Assembly: GCF_025567525.1 (NCBI RefSeq)
Contig: NZ_JAOQJY010000003.1
Coordinates: forward strand, 165,105 to 229,104
DNA: 64,000 bases
Direction of reading: 5' to 3'
From: Gallintestinimicrobium propionicum
GTDB taxonomy: Bacteria; Bacillota; Clostridia; Lachnospirales; Lachnospiraceae
Below, piece after piece: positions 1 through 7,880 of the stretch. The notes beneath the pieces are model-generated. The model was not told where the DNA came from, ran no database searches, and worked only from the letters and a program-made list of their open reading frames with translations. Each line of letters begins with the position of its first letter. Positions within the stretch are counted from its first letter, which is position 1. The translations under genes were made by a program, and so were the position numbers.

Positions 1-957
1 CTCACTTGCAGTATCGTTGCCGCATGCGGAGCCGTCTGAAAAGCTGCCGTCTGCCTCCTGTCTGTAAAAATAATACGGAACAGTTTTCTGGAAAACAGAG
101 TCTATGCTGAATGTATGGTTATACACCACATCCATGATCACCCGGATTCCCGCGCGATGCAAGGCCTGGATCATTTCACGGCATTCCCGCACCCGTACTT
201 CTCCATGATACGGATCGGTCGCATAGGAGCCTTCCGGTACAAAATAGTTCATCGGATCGTACCCCCAGTTATACTGGAGCTTCTTTCCGGTTTCATCTAC
301 CGAACCATAATCATACATCGGTAATATCTGGACATGAGTGACACCCAGCCATTTCAGCCAGCTCATGCACGTCGGGTTTCCTGTATTTCCATCCAGACAG
401 GTATCCTTTTCTGAGAACGCTTTATATTTCCCTCGATTTTCTTCCGAAACACCGCTTTGGGGATCGTGGGAAAAATCGCCTACATGCACTTCCCAGACAA
501 CGGGTGCCGGAGCCTTTGGCAGCTTCTCCTGATCCTTGTCCCAGCCCTCCGGCTCAGCTTTTTTCAGATCGATCACCATACTGCGCTGTCCATTTACTCC
601 GGCGGCCTTTGCGTAAGGATCTGCAGTTTCCCGTGTCTGACCGTCCGCCGTTACCAGCCAGGTATAATAAACACCTGAAAGATCTCCGTTTTTATGCACA
701 CGGAAAACGCCTTTTTCTGTGCGTACCGCTTCTGTCCGGTCAAAGGGCTCTGCTGCACCCTCCTCTGCGCTTCCTGCCCGATACAGCAAAAGCTCTGCCC
801 GCTCTGCCGTCGGGGCCCAGAGTGCAAAGTCTGTCCCCTGCGTCTGATAAACCGCCCCAAGGTCATCGCCCCCATATTCATAGGCTTCTTCAAATTCCTG
901 CGAAGAAAACAGCTCTCGCCATTCCCCCGGCGTCCGTTTCTGTGTTACATTTTCCAT
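1..957 (-). CDS. pulA: type I pullulanase, 5' part (gene continues past window start)
   Basis: Only the first 319 residues are in the window. The enzyme family hydrolyses alpha-1,6 branches of pullulan, glycogen and limit dextrins. The N-terminal part resembles a CBM48/early-set domain (FALWAPTAERAELLLY near residues 47-62). It is followed by the type I pullulanase signature YNWGYDPMNYFVPEGSYAT and by GH13 conserved region I, VIMDVVYNHT. No signal peptide is visible, so the product is probably cytoplasmic. The start is ATG at 957, preceded by an AGGAGG-like site. The catalytic Asp and Glu lie beyond the window edge. The amino-acid transporter genes upstream end at their own terminator, so this is a separate transcription unit. 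Confidence 0.9.
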   Translation of the reverse strand, partial: MENVTQKRTPGEWRELFSSQEFEEAYEYGGDDLGAVYQTQGTDFALWAPTAERAELLLYRAGSAEEGAAEPFDRTEAVRTEKGVFRVHKNGDLSGVYYTWLVTADGQTRETADPYAKAAGVNGQRSMVIDLKKAEPEGWDKDQEKLPKAPAPVVWEVHVGDFSHDPQSGVSEENRGKYKAFSEKDTCLDGNTGNPTCMSWLKWLGVTHVQILPMYDYGSVDETGKKLQYNWGYDPMNYFVPEGSYATDPYHGEVRVRECREMIQALHRAGIRVIMDVVYNHTFSIDSVFQKTVPYYFYRQEADGSFSDGSACGNDTASE

Positions 958-1031
958 TTTCCTGCTCCTCCTGATCAAAATTGCTGTCATTCTCTAAAAA
1001 CCGTACATAAAATAACCGGTCTATCCTTTTT

Positions 1032-1061
1032 ATTGTAACAAAAGAAATGGAAGAACTGCAA
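1032..1061 (-). promoter_or_regulatory. candidate promoter of pulA
   Basis: On the minus strand TTGCAG (-35) and TACAAT (-10) are separated by 18 bp, about 75 bp upstream of the pullulanase start. The boxes overlap the terminator arm of the upstream operon, which lowers confidence. Confidence 0.4.
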
Positions 1062-1092
1062 CTGCCCCAGCATGTTGAAATTCTTCCATTTC
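1040..1092 (-). terminator. terminator of the amino-acid ABC operon
   Basis: GAAATGGAAGAA at 1044-1055 pairs perfectly with TTCTTCCATTTC at 1081-1092. On the minus strand the stem is followed by a short T tract. It lies 65 bp after the stop codon of the ATPase gene. The 25-nt loop is longer than usual. Confidence 0.6.
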
Positions 1093-1156
1093 ATATCAAT
1101 TTTTTATGATTTTTACAAAATCAATCTTTTTCTGTCATTTTTCCGGAAAATCTGTT

Positions 1157-1915
1157 TTAGATCACCTTCGACAGAAACTCCTGCAGTCTCGCGTTTTTCG
1201 GATGATCGAAAAATTCTTCCGGCGTGTTTTCCTCTTTGATCCTGCCTTCATCCACAAACAGCACTCTCGTGCCGACTTCCCGGGCAAAGCCCATCTCGTG
1301 GGTAACGACCACCATTGTCATACCCTCGTGGGCCAGATCCCGCATTACACTTAAAACCTCGCCAACCATCTCCGGATCAAGTGCGCTGGTAGGCTCATCA
1401 AACAGCATGACATCCGGATGCATGCACAGAGAGCGAACGATGGCGATTCGCTGTTTCTGACCGCCGGACAGCTGTGCCGGATAAGCGTTTGCTTTTTCTG
1501 CAAGGCCGACACGTGCCAGCAGCTCCATCGCTTCTTTTTCCGCTTCCGCCTTGGACTTTTTTAACACCTTGATCGGTGCCAGCGTCATGTTTTCCAGAAT
1601 CGTCTTATTTGCGAACAGATTAAAATGCTGGAACACCATTCCGATTTTCTGACGATATTGATTTAAATTGCTTTTCGGATCTGTAATCTCTTTTCCTTCA
1701 AATAAAATCTCGCCCGAGGTCGGCATTTCCAGAAGGTTTAAGGAACGCAGAAAGGTCGATTTACCGGAGCCGGAGGGACCTACAATAACGACTACCTCAC
1801 CCTGGCGGATCGTCGCATCAATATGATCCAGCACCTTCGTCGGTCCAAAGGACTTGCAGAGCTGTTTGATTTCAAACAGAACCTGTTTTTCCTGTCCGTT
1901 ATCGCTCATTGACAC
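1157..1915 (-). CDS. glnQ: amino-acid ABC transporter ATP-binding protein (GlnQ type)
   Basis: This 252-residue cytoplasmic ATPase would energise a polar amino-acid importer. Walker A GPSGSGKST is at 46-54, the Q-loop glutamine near 96, the LSGGQ signature at 149-153, Walker B VMLFDEP at 169-175 and the H-loop histidine near 206. Length and motif order match GlnQ/HisP/ArtP proteins; the exact amino acid cannot be told from the ATPase. After the signature the usual IARAL is IVRSL, a minor change. The start overlaps the permease gene by 17 bp, which implies translational coupling. It is the last gene of a binding protein-permease-ATPase operon. Confidence 0.93.
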   Translation of the reverse strand: MSMSDNGQEKQVLFEIKQLCKSFGPTKVLDHIDATIRQGEVVVIVGPSGSGKSTFLRSLNLLEMPTSGEILFEGKEITDPKSNLNQYRQKIGMVFQHFNLFANKTILENMTLAPIKVLKKSKAEAEKEAMELLARVGLAEKANAYPAQLSGGQKQRIAIVRSLCMHPDVMLFDEPTSALDPEMVGEVLSVMRDLAHEGMTMVVVTHEMGFAREVGTRVLFVDEGRIKEENTPEEFFDHPKNARLQEFLSKVI

Positions 1916-2600
1916 GCATCCTCCTTTCCAGTCTGCTGATCAGAGCTGAAAGTACGCTCACACTGACCAGATAAATCAGAGCTGCCGCAAACAACGGCAT
2001 ATAAGGCTCATAGGTCTGACTTCTGACGGTATTCGCACCGTGCGTAACATCCGTCAATGCAATGTAACCGCAGATAGACGTCTCCTTTAACAGGGTAATG
2101 AACTCGTTGCCCAGGGCAGGCAGGACATTTTTAAATGCCTGAGGGATAATAATATACCACATCGTCTGCACATAGGTCAGTCCCAGGCTTCTGCCTGCTT
2201 CAAACTGCCCCTGATCCACGGACATGATACCGGAACGGATGATCTCCGCTACGTATGCGCCGGAGTTGATTCCGAAGGTCAGAATCGCAACCAGCCGCTT
2301 GCTGACATCCACAGAACCGAACACGATGTAATACATGATCAGCAGCTGGATCATTGCAGGGGTTCCGCGGATAACCGTCAGATACAGCTTACAGATCACA
2401 TTCAGAATTTTAACCACCAGTGGAGGACGGTCCAGCTTATCTGCAGACGACCGCACCACTGCGATCAGCACGCCGATGACAACGCCCAGAATAACAGCGA
2501 AAAAGGAAACAACATAAGTTGTTCCCAATCCGTTGGTGAAGTACTTCCACCGATTATCGGTTATAAAGTTTGCAATAAATTTGAGTTTAAAATCTTCCAT
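1899..2600 (-). CDS. amino-acid ABC transporter permease (HisM/GlnP type)
   Basis: A 233-residue inner-membrane subunit of a polar amino-acid importer. Hydrophobic segments lie near residues 30-50, 82-95, 104-120 and 205-225. The cytoplasmic EAA loop that contacts the ATPase starts EAGRSLGLTYVQTMWYIIIP at about 134. Length is typical of the His/Glu/Gln/Arg/opine three-TM permease family. It sits 31 bp downstream of the binding-protein gene and overlaps glnQ. A single permease gene implies a homodimeric channel, inferred from family precedent. Confidence 0.92.
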   Translation of the reverse strand: MEDFKLKFIANFITDNRWKYFTNGLGTTYVVSFFAVILGVVIGVLIAVVRSSADKLDRPPLVVKILNVICKLYLTVIRGTPAMIQLLIMYYIVFGSVDVSKRLVAILTFGINSGAYVAEIIRSGIMSVDQGQFEAGRSLGLTYVQTMWYIIIPQAFKNVLPALGNEFITLLKETSICGYIALTDVTHGANTVRSQTYEPYMPLFAAALIYLVSVSVLSALISRLERRMRVNER

Positions 2601-2631
2601 ATTATAATTGCTTTCCGATTATCTCTTGTAA

Positions 2632-3522
2632 TTACTTTGTTACAATGATCACCTGGCTTGCTGTTGCATAGGTATCTGTGAAGTCTACGCTCAGCTTACG
2701 CTCATCTGTTACCGTCATGCCTGCTGCACCGAAATCAGCCTTGCCGGAAACAACTGCATTGACGATTGCATCAAATTCCATGTCCTCGATCTTTAAGTCA
2801 TAACCAAGCACGTCACAGACAGCCTGCGCGATATCAGGATCGATGCCGACAACCTTCTGATCCTCATAATACTCATAAGGCTCAAATGTTGCATTGGTTG
2901 CCATAACCAGTGTGCCGTTGGAACGGTCTACACCTTCCGGAGAGGTATAAGGATGCTGTCCTGCCTCATCACCGATGTAGTTGGAAACGATAGCATCCAG
3001 CGTACCGTCTTCCTTTAACTGAGTAAGCGCTTCGTTAATCTTTGCAGTCAGCTCGCTGTTGTCTTTGTTGACACACATTGCATATTCTTCAGAAGAAAGC
3101 TCTTCGTCCAGAATCTGTAAATCATCATTCTTTTCCACAAAAGCCTTTGCGGGATTGTAGTCGATCACTACGCAATCGATCTTGCCCTGCTTTAATGCCT
3201 GAATTGCATCTGCGCCCTTGTTGAAACGTTCTACAGTAGAACCGTCGTTCTGTTCATATTCCGTTGCCAGCTGATCGCCTGTTGTACCGAGCTGAACACC
3301 GATCTTCTTGCCAGCCAGATCAAAAGCAGCGGTATCTGTGCTTTCTGCTTCTGTGGAGGCTGCTTCATCAGTCTCTGCAGCTGCTGTCTCTGCCGCAGTG
3401 CTTTCTGCTGCAGTCTCTGTTGCCTGTACTGTTGTCTCTGTGGATGCAGAAGAACCACATGCTGCCAGAGAAGCAACCATGGCTACTGCCAATACGCTTG
3501 TCAGTAATTTTTTCATTTTCAT
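2632..3522 (-). CDS. amino-acid ABC transporter substrate-binding lipoprotein
   Basis: A 296-residue extracellular binding protein (SBP_bac_3 family) that delivers an amino acid to the permease encoded next. The N-terminus is a lipoprotein signal with LAAC ending at Cys22, followed by an Ala/Thr/Glu-rich linker of about 50 residues. The binding fold begins near GKKIGVQLGTTGDQLATEY. The order is unusual: the C-terminal part (NGTLVMATNATFEPYEYY) carries the motif normally found at the mature N-terminus, so the lobes look circularly permuted. The start at 3522 has AGGAGG six bases upstream; the longer open frame to 3576 lacks a ribosome site and runs into a repeat. It is the first gene of the operon, with a leader of about 200 nt containing the 90-bp repeat. 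Confidence 0.88.
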   Translation of the reverse strand: MKMKKLLTSVLAVAMVASLAACGSSASTETTVQATETAAESTAAETAAAETDEAASTEAESTDTAAFDLAGKKIGVQLGTTGDQLATEYEQNDGSTVERFNKGADAIQALKQGKIDCVVIDYNPAKAFVEKNDDLQILDEELSSEEYAMCVNKDNSELTAKINEALTQLKEDGTLDAIVSNYIGDEAGQHPYTSPEGVDRSNGTLVMATNATFEPYEYYEDQKVVGIDPDIAQAVCDVLGYDLKIEDMEFDAIVNAVVSGKADFGAAGMTVTDERKLSVDFTDTYATASQVIIVTK

Positions 3523-3534
3523 TTTTCTCCTCCT

Positions 3535-3624
3535 CATTTCTGCGCACGTTTTTTTCGCATGCCGAGTTTGTGTCAAGTGCGCACAGACACAAATCTCGCG
3601 ATTGAAAAATCTTATTTTTCAATC
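3535..3624 (-). repeat. 90-bp two-hairpin leader repeat, copy 1
   Basis: Nearly identical to 61600-61690. On the minus strand it forms GATTGAAAAAT-aag-ATTTTTCAATC, then GAGATTTGTGTC paired with GACACAAACTC around a GC-rich loop, then a GC-rich tail that runs into the Shine-Dalgarno sequence of the binding-protein gene. Both copies sit in the same orientation directly before a start codon. It may be a cis-acting RNA or a mobile palindromic repeat. Confidence 0.8.
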
Positions 3625-3726
3625 TTCTCCTCTGATGTCTCCTTATTCTTTTATCTTTAGATTTATTTTTAAAGACATCTTTAAACGGGATTTCCTTTTC
3701 CGTTGTAATTCCGTTTCATGACATCT

Positions 3727-3754
3727 ATACTATCACACTTCCTTTAAAAATCAA
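3727..3754 (-). promoter_or_regulatory. promoter of the amino-acid ABC operon
   Basis: TTGATT (-35) and TAGTAT (-10) on the minus strand are spaced 16 bp apart. The predicted transcript start near 3720 gives a 5' leader of about 200 nt that contains the hairpin repeat. The flanking 3750-3860 is very AT-rich. Confidence 0.55.
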
Positions 3755-3918
3755 GTATAAATTTTCACAAAATATTCACTTTTTTACCTCTTTCTTGTAT
3801 AAATATTCACATATATGTATATTATTCGCCGATATACATTCTATATGTATATTTATGTGTATTACACCTCGAAGCGCTCCACAGGCATCCGGGTCAGGGC
3901 TTTTGACTCCGACATCAT

Positions 3919-3946
3919 TTTACACAACCTTTACCCATTCCTAACC
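3919..3946 (+). promoter_or_regulatory. candidate PhoP box before pstS
   Basis: TTTACA, TTTACC and CTAACC occur at 3919, 3930 and 3941, exactly 11 bp apart. This is the spacing of the TTNACA direct repeats bound by PhoP in Bacillus. The array is 140 bp upstream of pstS. Phosphate control of pst genes is known for the family; its use here is inferred. Confidence 0.55.
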
Positions 3947-3962
3947 GGATCGTGATATCTTG

Positions 3963-3997
3963 CATTGCTCAAATGACTTATCATAAGTCTCGCAATG
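3963..3997 (+). promoter_or_regulatory. nested hairpin in the pstS leader
   Basis: CATTGC pairs with GCAATG, and inside it GACTTA pairs with TAAGTC around a 3-nt loop. It lies between the candidate PhoP box and the pstS start, so it would be in the 5' leader if transcription starts near 3965. No function is assigned. Confidence 0.4.
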
Positions 3998-4086
3998 AGG
4001 CAGACGGCATATGGCTTCAGGCATTCACTATATTTCATTCATCAGCCCGGAACAGGATACTTCCGGCATCAAGGAGGAGAAACATT

Positions 4087-5031
4087 ATGAAAAACAAACT
4101 GATCGCACTTCTTACAATGAGCGCACTGGCAGTTGGCACTCTGGCAGGCTGCGGCAATACTGCTGCAACAGATACTGCAGCAAGTGCAGCTGACACAGTT
4201 GCAGAAACCCCCGTCGAGGCTGTCAGCACAGCAGCTGCTGAGGCTACTGAAGCTGCTGACACAGCCGCAGACAGTGCAGACAAATATGCAGATCTTTCCG
4301 GTTCCGTCAGCATGTCCGGTTCCACTTCCATGGAAAAGCTGGCAAATGCAGTTGCAGAAAGCTTCATGGAAAAATATCCCAACGTGACCGTAACTGCTGA
4401 GTTTACCGGTTCTTCCGCAGGTATCGAAAGTGTCCTGGCAGGCAGCGTTGACATCGGTAACTCTTCCAGAAACTTAAAGGACGATGAAAAGAGCGCAGGC
4501 GCCGCAGAAAACATCGTTGCAATTGACGGTATCGCAGTAGTTGCAGATCCTGCAAACAAGGTAGAAGATCTCACAAAGGATCAGCTGGTTTCCATCTACA
4601 CCGGTGAAACAAAGAACTGGAGTGAGGTTGGCGGAGACGATCAGGCGATCGTTGTTGTTGGTCGTGAGGCAGGCTCCGGTACAAGAGGTGCGTTTGAAGA
4701 GCTGCTGGACATCGCAGATGCCTGCGTTTACGCAAACGAACTGGATTCCACCGGTGCCGTTATGGCAAAGGTTGCTTCCACCCCCGGTGCGATCGGTTAT
4801 GTTTCTCTCGATGTTGTAGATGATTCCGTAAAAGCTTTGAAGCTCGATGGCGTAGACGCAACGGAAGAAAATATTAAAGCCGGCAACTACGCACTGTCCA
4901 GACCTTTCGTAATGGCAACCAAAGGTGAAATCTCCGAGCAGAAGACCGAAGTACAGGCACTGTTTGATTACCTCAGCTCCGATGAGGGCAAGGCTCTGAT
5001 CAAATCCGTTGGCCTGATCACAGTTGACTGA
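4087..5031 (+). CDS. pstS: phosphate ABC transporter substrate-binding lipoprotein
   Basis: A 314-residue lipoprotein that captures inorganic phosphate outside the membrane. The signal ends LAGC with the lipidated Cys22, followed by an Ala/Thr/Asp-rich linker to about residue 70. Phosphate-contacting loops typical of PstS are visible: GSTSMEK at 78-84, GSSAG near 108-112 and the GSGTR loop at 196-200. The start at 4087 has AAGGAGGAG upstream; the open frame extends to 3952 but lacks a site there. It heads a pstSCAB-phoU operon. Two hairpins after the gene probably give the binding protein more transcript than the membrane subunits. Confidence 0.95.
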   Translation: MKNKLIALLTMSALAVGTLAGCGNTAATDTAASAADTVAETPVEAVSTAAAEATEAADTAADSADKYADLSGSVSMSGSTSMEKLANAVAESFMEKYPNVTVTAEFTGSSAGIESVLAGSVDIGNSSRNLKDDEKSAGAAENIVAIDGIAVVADPANKVEDLTKDQLVSIYTGETKNWSEVGGDDQAIVVVGREAGSGTRGAFEELLDIADACVYANELDSTGAVMAKVASTPGAIGYVSLDVVDDSVKALKLDGVDATEENIKAGNYALSRPFVMATKGEISEQKTEVQALFDYLSSDEGKALIKSVGLITVD

Positions 5032-5063
5032 CAACATTTCTTTTCCAAAACACTCCCTGCTGG

Positions 5064-5092
5064 ATGCAGGCCCGGCAATGTCGGACCTGCAT
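5064..5092 (+). promoter_or_regulatory. intercistronic hairpin after pstS
   Basis: ATGCAGG-CCCG pairs with CGG-A-CCTGCAT around a 7-nt loop, 33 bp after the pstS stop. There is no T run, so it is more likely a 3' stabilising or processing element than a terminator. Confidence 0.5.
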
Positions 5093-5140
5093 TTTCCAGT
5101 ATTCTGTGCACAACCGCATAGGGGATAACCTTTGATTAAA

Positions 5141-5161
5141 GGCAGCCTTCTGCAGGCTGCC
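5141..5161 (+). promoter_or_regulatory. hairpin before the pstC ribosome site
   Basis: GGCAGCC-ttctgca-GGCTGCC is a perfect 7-bp stem ending about 10 bp before the weak GAGGA ribosome site of pstC. It could limit pstC translation or mark an RNA processing point. Confidence 0.45.
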
Positions 5162-5178
5162 TGGAAACGAGGATTTTT

Positions 5179-6093
5179 ATGAATTCTATTATCGGCAATA
5201 AAAAAGCAAGATCCGTGGTAGAGCAAACTGCTGAGATCATTTTTACCATCTGCGCGTTTTTCGCTGTTCTTGCAGTCATTTCCATTACAGTTTATATGTT
5301 TTTAAATGGTACTCCCGCCCTTACAAAGGTGGGACTTACAGAGATCCTGTTCAGCACAGTATGGAAGCCAACCGCTGCAGATCCCAGTTACGGCATTTTA
5401 TACGTCATTTTGACCTCCATCGTCGGCACAACCCTTGCGATCCTGCTGGGCGTTCCCATCGGCGTCCTGACTGCTGTTTTTCTTGCAGAAACAGCGCCCA
5501 AGCCCCTCTCTAAAATCGTCCGCCCCGCAATTGAGCTGCTCGCCGGTATCCCTTCCGTTATCTACGGTCTGCTCGGTATCCTGTTGCTGTGTCCTGCAAT
5601 GTATAAACTCGAGCAGAAAATCTTTGCAGGCTCTGCGACCCATCAGTTTACCGGCGGTGCAAACCTCATTTCCGCCGTGCTTGTCCTTGCGATCATGATC
5701 TTGCCTACTGTTATCAACATCAGCGAATCCGCCCTCCGCAGCGTTCCTGCCAGTTTAAAGGCAGCCTCCCTGGGTCTGGGTGCTTCCAAAATCCAGACGA
5801 TTTTTCGTGTAACGATCCCGGCAGCCAAATCCGGTATCGCAACCGCCATCGTCCTCGGTGTCGGCCGTGCGATCGGTGAAGCAATGGCAATCAGCCTTGT
5901 ATCCGGAAGCAGTGTCAACGCCCCTCTGCCCTTTCACTCTGTCCGCTTCCTGACAACCGCCATCGTTGCTGAAATGGGCTATGCAGCAGATTTACACCGT
6001 CAGGTACTATTCACCATCGGCCTTGTCCTCTTCGTATTCATTATGATCATTAACATGACCCTGAACAAAATTCTGAAAGGAGAAAAAGAGTAA
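5179..6093 (+). CDS. pstC: phosphate ABC transporter permease PstC
   Basis: A 304-residue membrane subunit of the high-affinity phosphate importer. Six hydrophobic segments are apparent, the first at about 20-42. Family signatures include the PELLAGIPS-like stretch AIELLAGIPSVIYGLLG and a cytoplasmic EAA-type loop, AASLGLGASKIQTIFRVTIP. The length matches PstC. The last base of its stop codon is the first base of the pstA start, so the two permeases are translationally coupled. Confidence 0.94.
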   Translation: MNSIIGNKKARSVVEQTAEIIFTICAFFAVLAVISITVYMFLNGTPALTKVGLTEILFSTVWKPTAADPSYGILYVILTSIVGTTLAILLGVPIGVLTAVFLAETAPKPLSKIVRPAIELLAGIPSVIYGLLGILLLCPAMYKLEQKIFAGSATHQFTGGANLISAVLVLAIMILPTVINISESALRSVPASLKAASLGLGASKIQTIFRVTIPAAKSGIATAIVLGVGRAIGEAMAISLVSGSSVNAPLPFHSVRFLTTAIVAEMGYAADLHRQVLFTIGLVLFVFIMIINMTLNKILKGEKE

Positions 6094-6989
6094 TGAGCAC
6101 AGAGCTTACGGTCCCCGGTTCCTCCAGTATTTTAAACAAAAAAATCCGGTCTTCCGATCTCATTCTCACCGTTCTGATCGATCTGGCTGCGGCATTTTCC
6201 ATCCTTTTACTGATCGCGATTATGGGCTATGTCTTTTTCAGAGGTCTGCCCCAGATCAGCCTTTCCTTCCTGACCTCTGTTCCCAGCACCATCAAGGGAA
6301 CCTTTGGTATCGCCGGAAATATCGTCAATACGCTTTACATCATTATCCTTACCCTGCTGATCGCAACTCCCATCGGTGTCGGCAGCGCAATCTACTTAAA
6401 CGAATACGCAAAGCCCGGAAAAATCGTCCGGCTGATCGAATTTACGACAGAAACCCTTTCCGGTATTCCTTCTATCATTTTCGGTCTGTTTGGTATGGTA
6501 TTTTTCGGAACCACCCTGGGACTTGGCTATTCCATCCTGACCGGTGCCCTGACCCTGACCCTGATGGTTCTTCCCCTGATCACGCGAAACACACAGGAAG
6601 CCTTAAAAACAGTTCCTGCGACCTACCGCAGCGGCGCACTCGGCATCGGCGCAACCAAATGGTACATGATCCGCACAATCCTGCTTCCCTCCGCAATGCC
6701 CGGCATTATCACCGGTATCATACTTGCGATCGGACGTATCGTCGGAGAATCTGCCGCCCTTTTATTCACCGCCGGAAGCGGCTATCTTCTGCCCAAGACC
6801 TTTGCAGGATTTTTCAAAAAAATCTTCGAATCCGGCGGAACCCTTACGATCCAGCTGTACTTGAGCATGTCCAAGGCACAATATGACGCAGCCTTCGGAA
6901 TTGCCGCTGTCCTGCTGATCATCGTCCTTTTTATCAACCTTCTGACCAAAATACTCGCAAAGAAATTCGATGTTTCCAAACTCGATTAA
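6093..6989 (+). CDS. pstA: phosphate ABC transporter permease PstA
   Basis: A 298-residue membrane partner of PstC. It shows TETLSGIPSIIFGLFGMVFF, the PstA counterpart of the ELLAGIPS motif, and the EAA-type loop SGALGIGATKWYMIRTILLP. Hydrophobic segments run from about 33-53 to the C-terminus. It overlaps pstC by one base and is followed within 47 bp by pstB, so all three are one transcription and complex unit. Confidence 0.94.
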   Translation: MSTELTVPGSSSILNKKIRSSDLILTVLIDLAAAFSILLLIAIMGYVFFRGLPQISLSFLTSVPSTIKGTFGIAGNIVNTLYIIILTLLIATPIGVGSAIYLNEYAKPGKIVRLIEFTTETLSGIPSIIFGLFGMVFFGTTLGLGYSILTGALTLTLMVLPLITRNTQEALKTVPATYRSGALGIGATKWYMIRTILLPSAMPGIITGIILAIGRIVGESAALLFTAGSGYLLPKTFAGFFKKIFESGGTLTIQLYLSMSKAQYDAAFGIAAVLLIIVLFINLLTKILAKKFDVSKLD

Positions 6990-7035
6990 CCGGAGGATAA
7001 CGCAGACGCAGCAGCGCCTGCAGAATGGAGAATTC

Positions 7036-7794
7036 ATGAGCAATATCAAAATCAGCACGAAGAACCTCGATCTGTATTACGGCGAAAATCACGCCCTTAA
7101 AAACATCAATATGAATATCAAGGCCGGAGCGATCACCGCCTTTATCGGTCCCTCCGGCTGCGGTAAATCCACCTTTTTAAAAACCTTAAATCGTATGAAT
7201 GACCTCGTGGACAATGTAAAGATCACCGGTGAGGTCAAAATTGACGGCGAGGACATCTACGATCCCCACGTAGATGTCACTCTGCTGCGTAAAAAAGCCG
7301 GTATGGTATTCCAGCAGCCCAATCCTTTTCCCATGAGCATTTACGACAATATCGCTTACGGTCCCAGGATCCACGGTATCAAAAACAAGGCTCAGCTGGA
7401 CGAAATCGTTGAAACCAGTCTGAAAAACGCTGCGATCTTCGATGAAGTCAAGGATCGCCTGAAAAAATCTGCCCTCGGTCTTTCCGGCGGTCAGCAGCAG
7501 CGTCTCTGCATTGCCCGTGCCCTTGCTGTTTCACCGGAAATCCTGTTGATGGATGAACCCACCTCCGCCCTTGATCCAATCTCTACAATGAAAATCGAGG
7601 ACCTGATGGCAGACCTGCGGGAAAAATACACGGTTGTCATTGTCACTCACAATATGCAGCAGGCTGCCCGTATTTCTGACGATCTCGCTTTTTTCCTAGT
7701 AGGAGAAATGGTGGAATTCGGCGATACGAAGCAGATCTTTTCCCATCCGCAGGATAAACGCACAGAGGATTATATCAGCGGACGGTTCGGCTGA
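7036..7794 (+). CDS. pstB: phosphate ABC transporter ATP-binding protein PstB
   Basis: A 252-residue ATPase of the Pst importer. Walker A GPSGCGKST is at 38-46, LSGGQ at 149-153, Walker B ILLMDEP at 169-175 and the H-loop His near 205. PstB hallmarks are the NRMNDL stretch after Walker A and FQQPNPFPMSIYDNIAYG. The start at 7036 has GGAG upstream and matches the usual N-terminus; the open frame upstream to 6970 overlaps the pstA end and is unlikely to be used. Confidence 0.95.
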   Translation: MSNIKISTKNLDLYYGENHALKNINMNIKAGAITAFIGPSGCGKSTFLKTLNRMNDLVDNVKITGEVKIDGEDIYDPHVDVTLLRKKAGMVFQQPNPFPMSIYDNIAYGPRIHGIKNKAQLDEIVETSLKNAAIFDEVKDRLKKSALGLSGGQQQRLCIARALAVSPEILLMDEPTSALDPISTMKIEDLMADLREKYTVVIVTHNMQQAARISDDLAFFLVGEMVEFGDTKQIFSHPQDKRTEDYISGRFG

Positions 7795-7880
7795 TCCTGA
7801 CAGACCCTACCCGTTTTTCTCTTTCCCAGCATAGTAAACAGGCATTACATTGCGATTTTTCATTTTAAATGGAGGTATCT

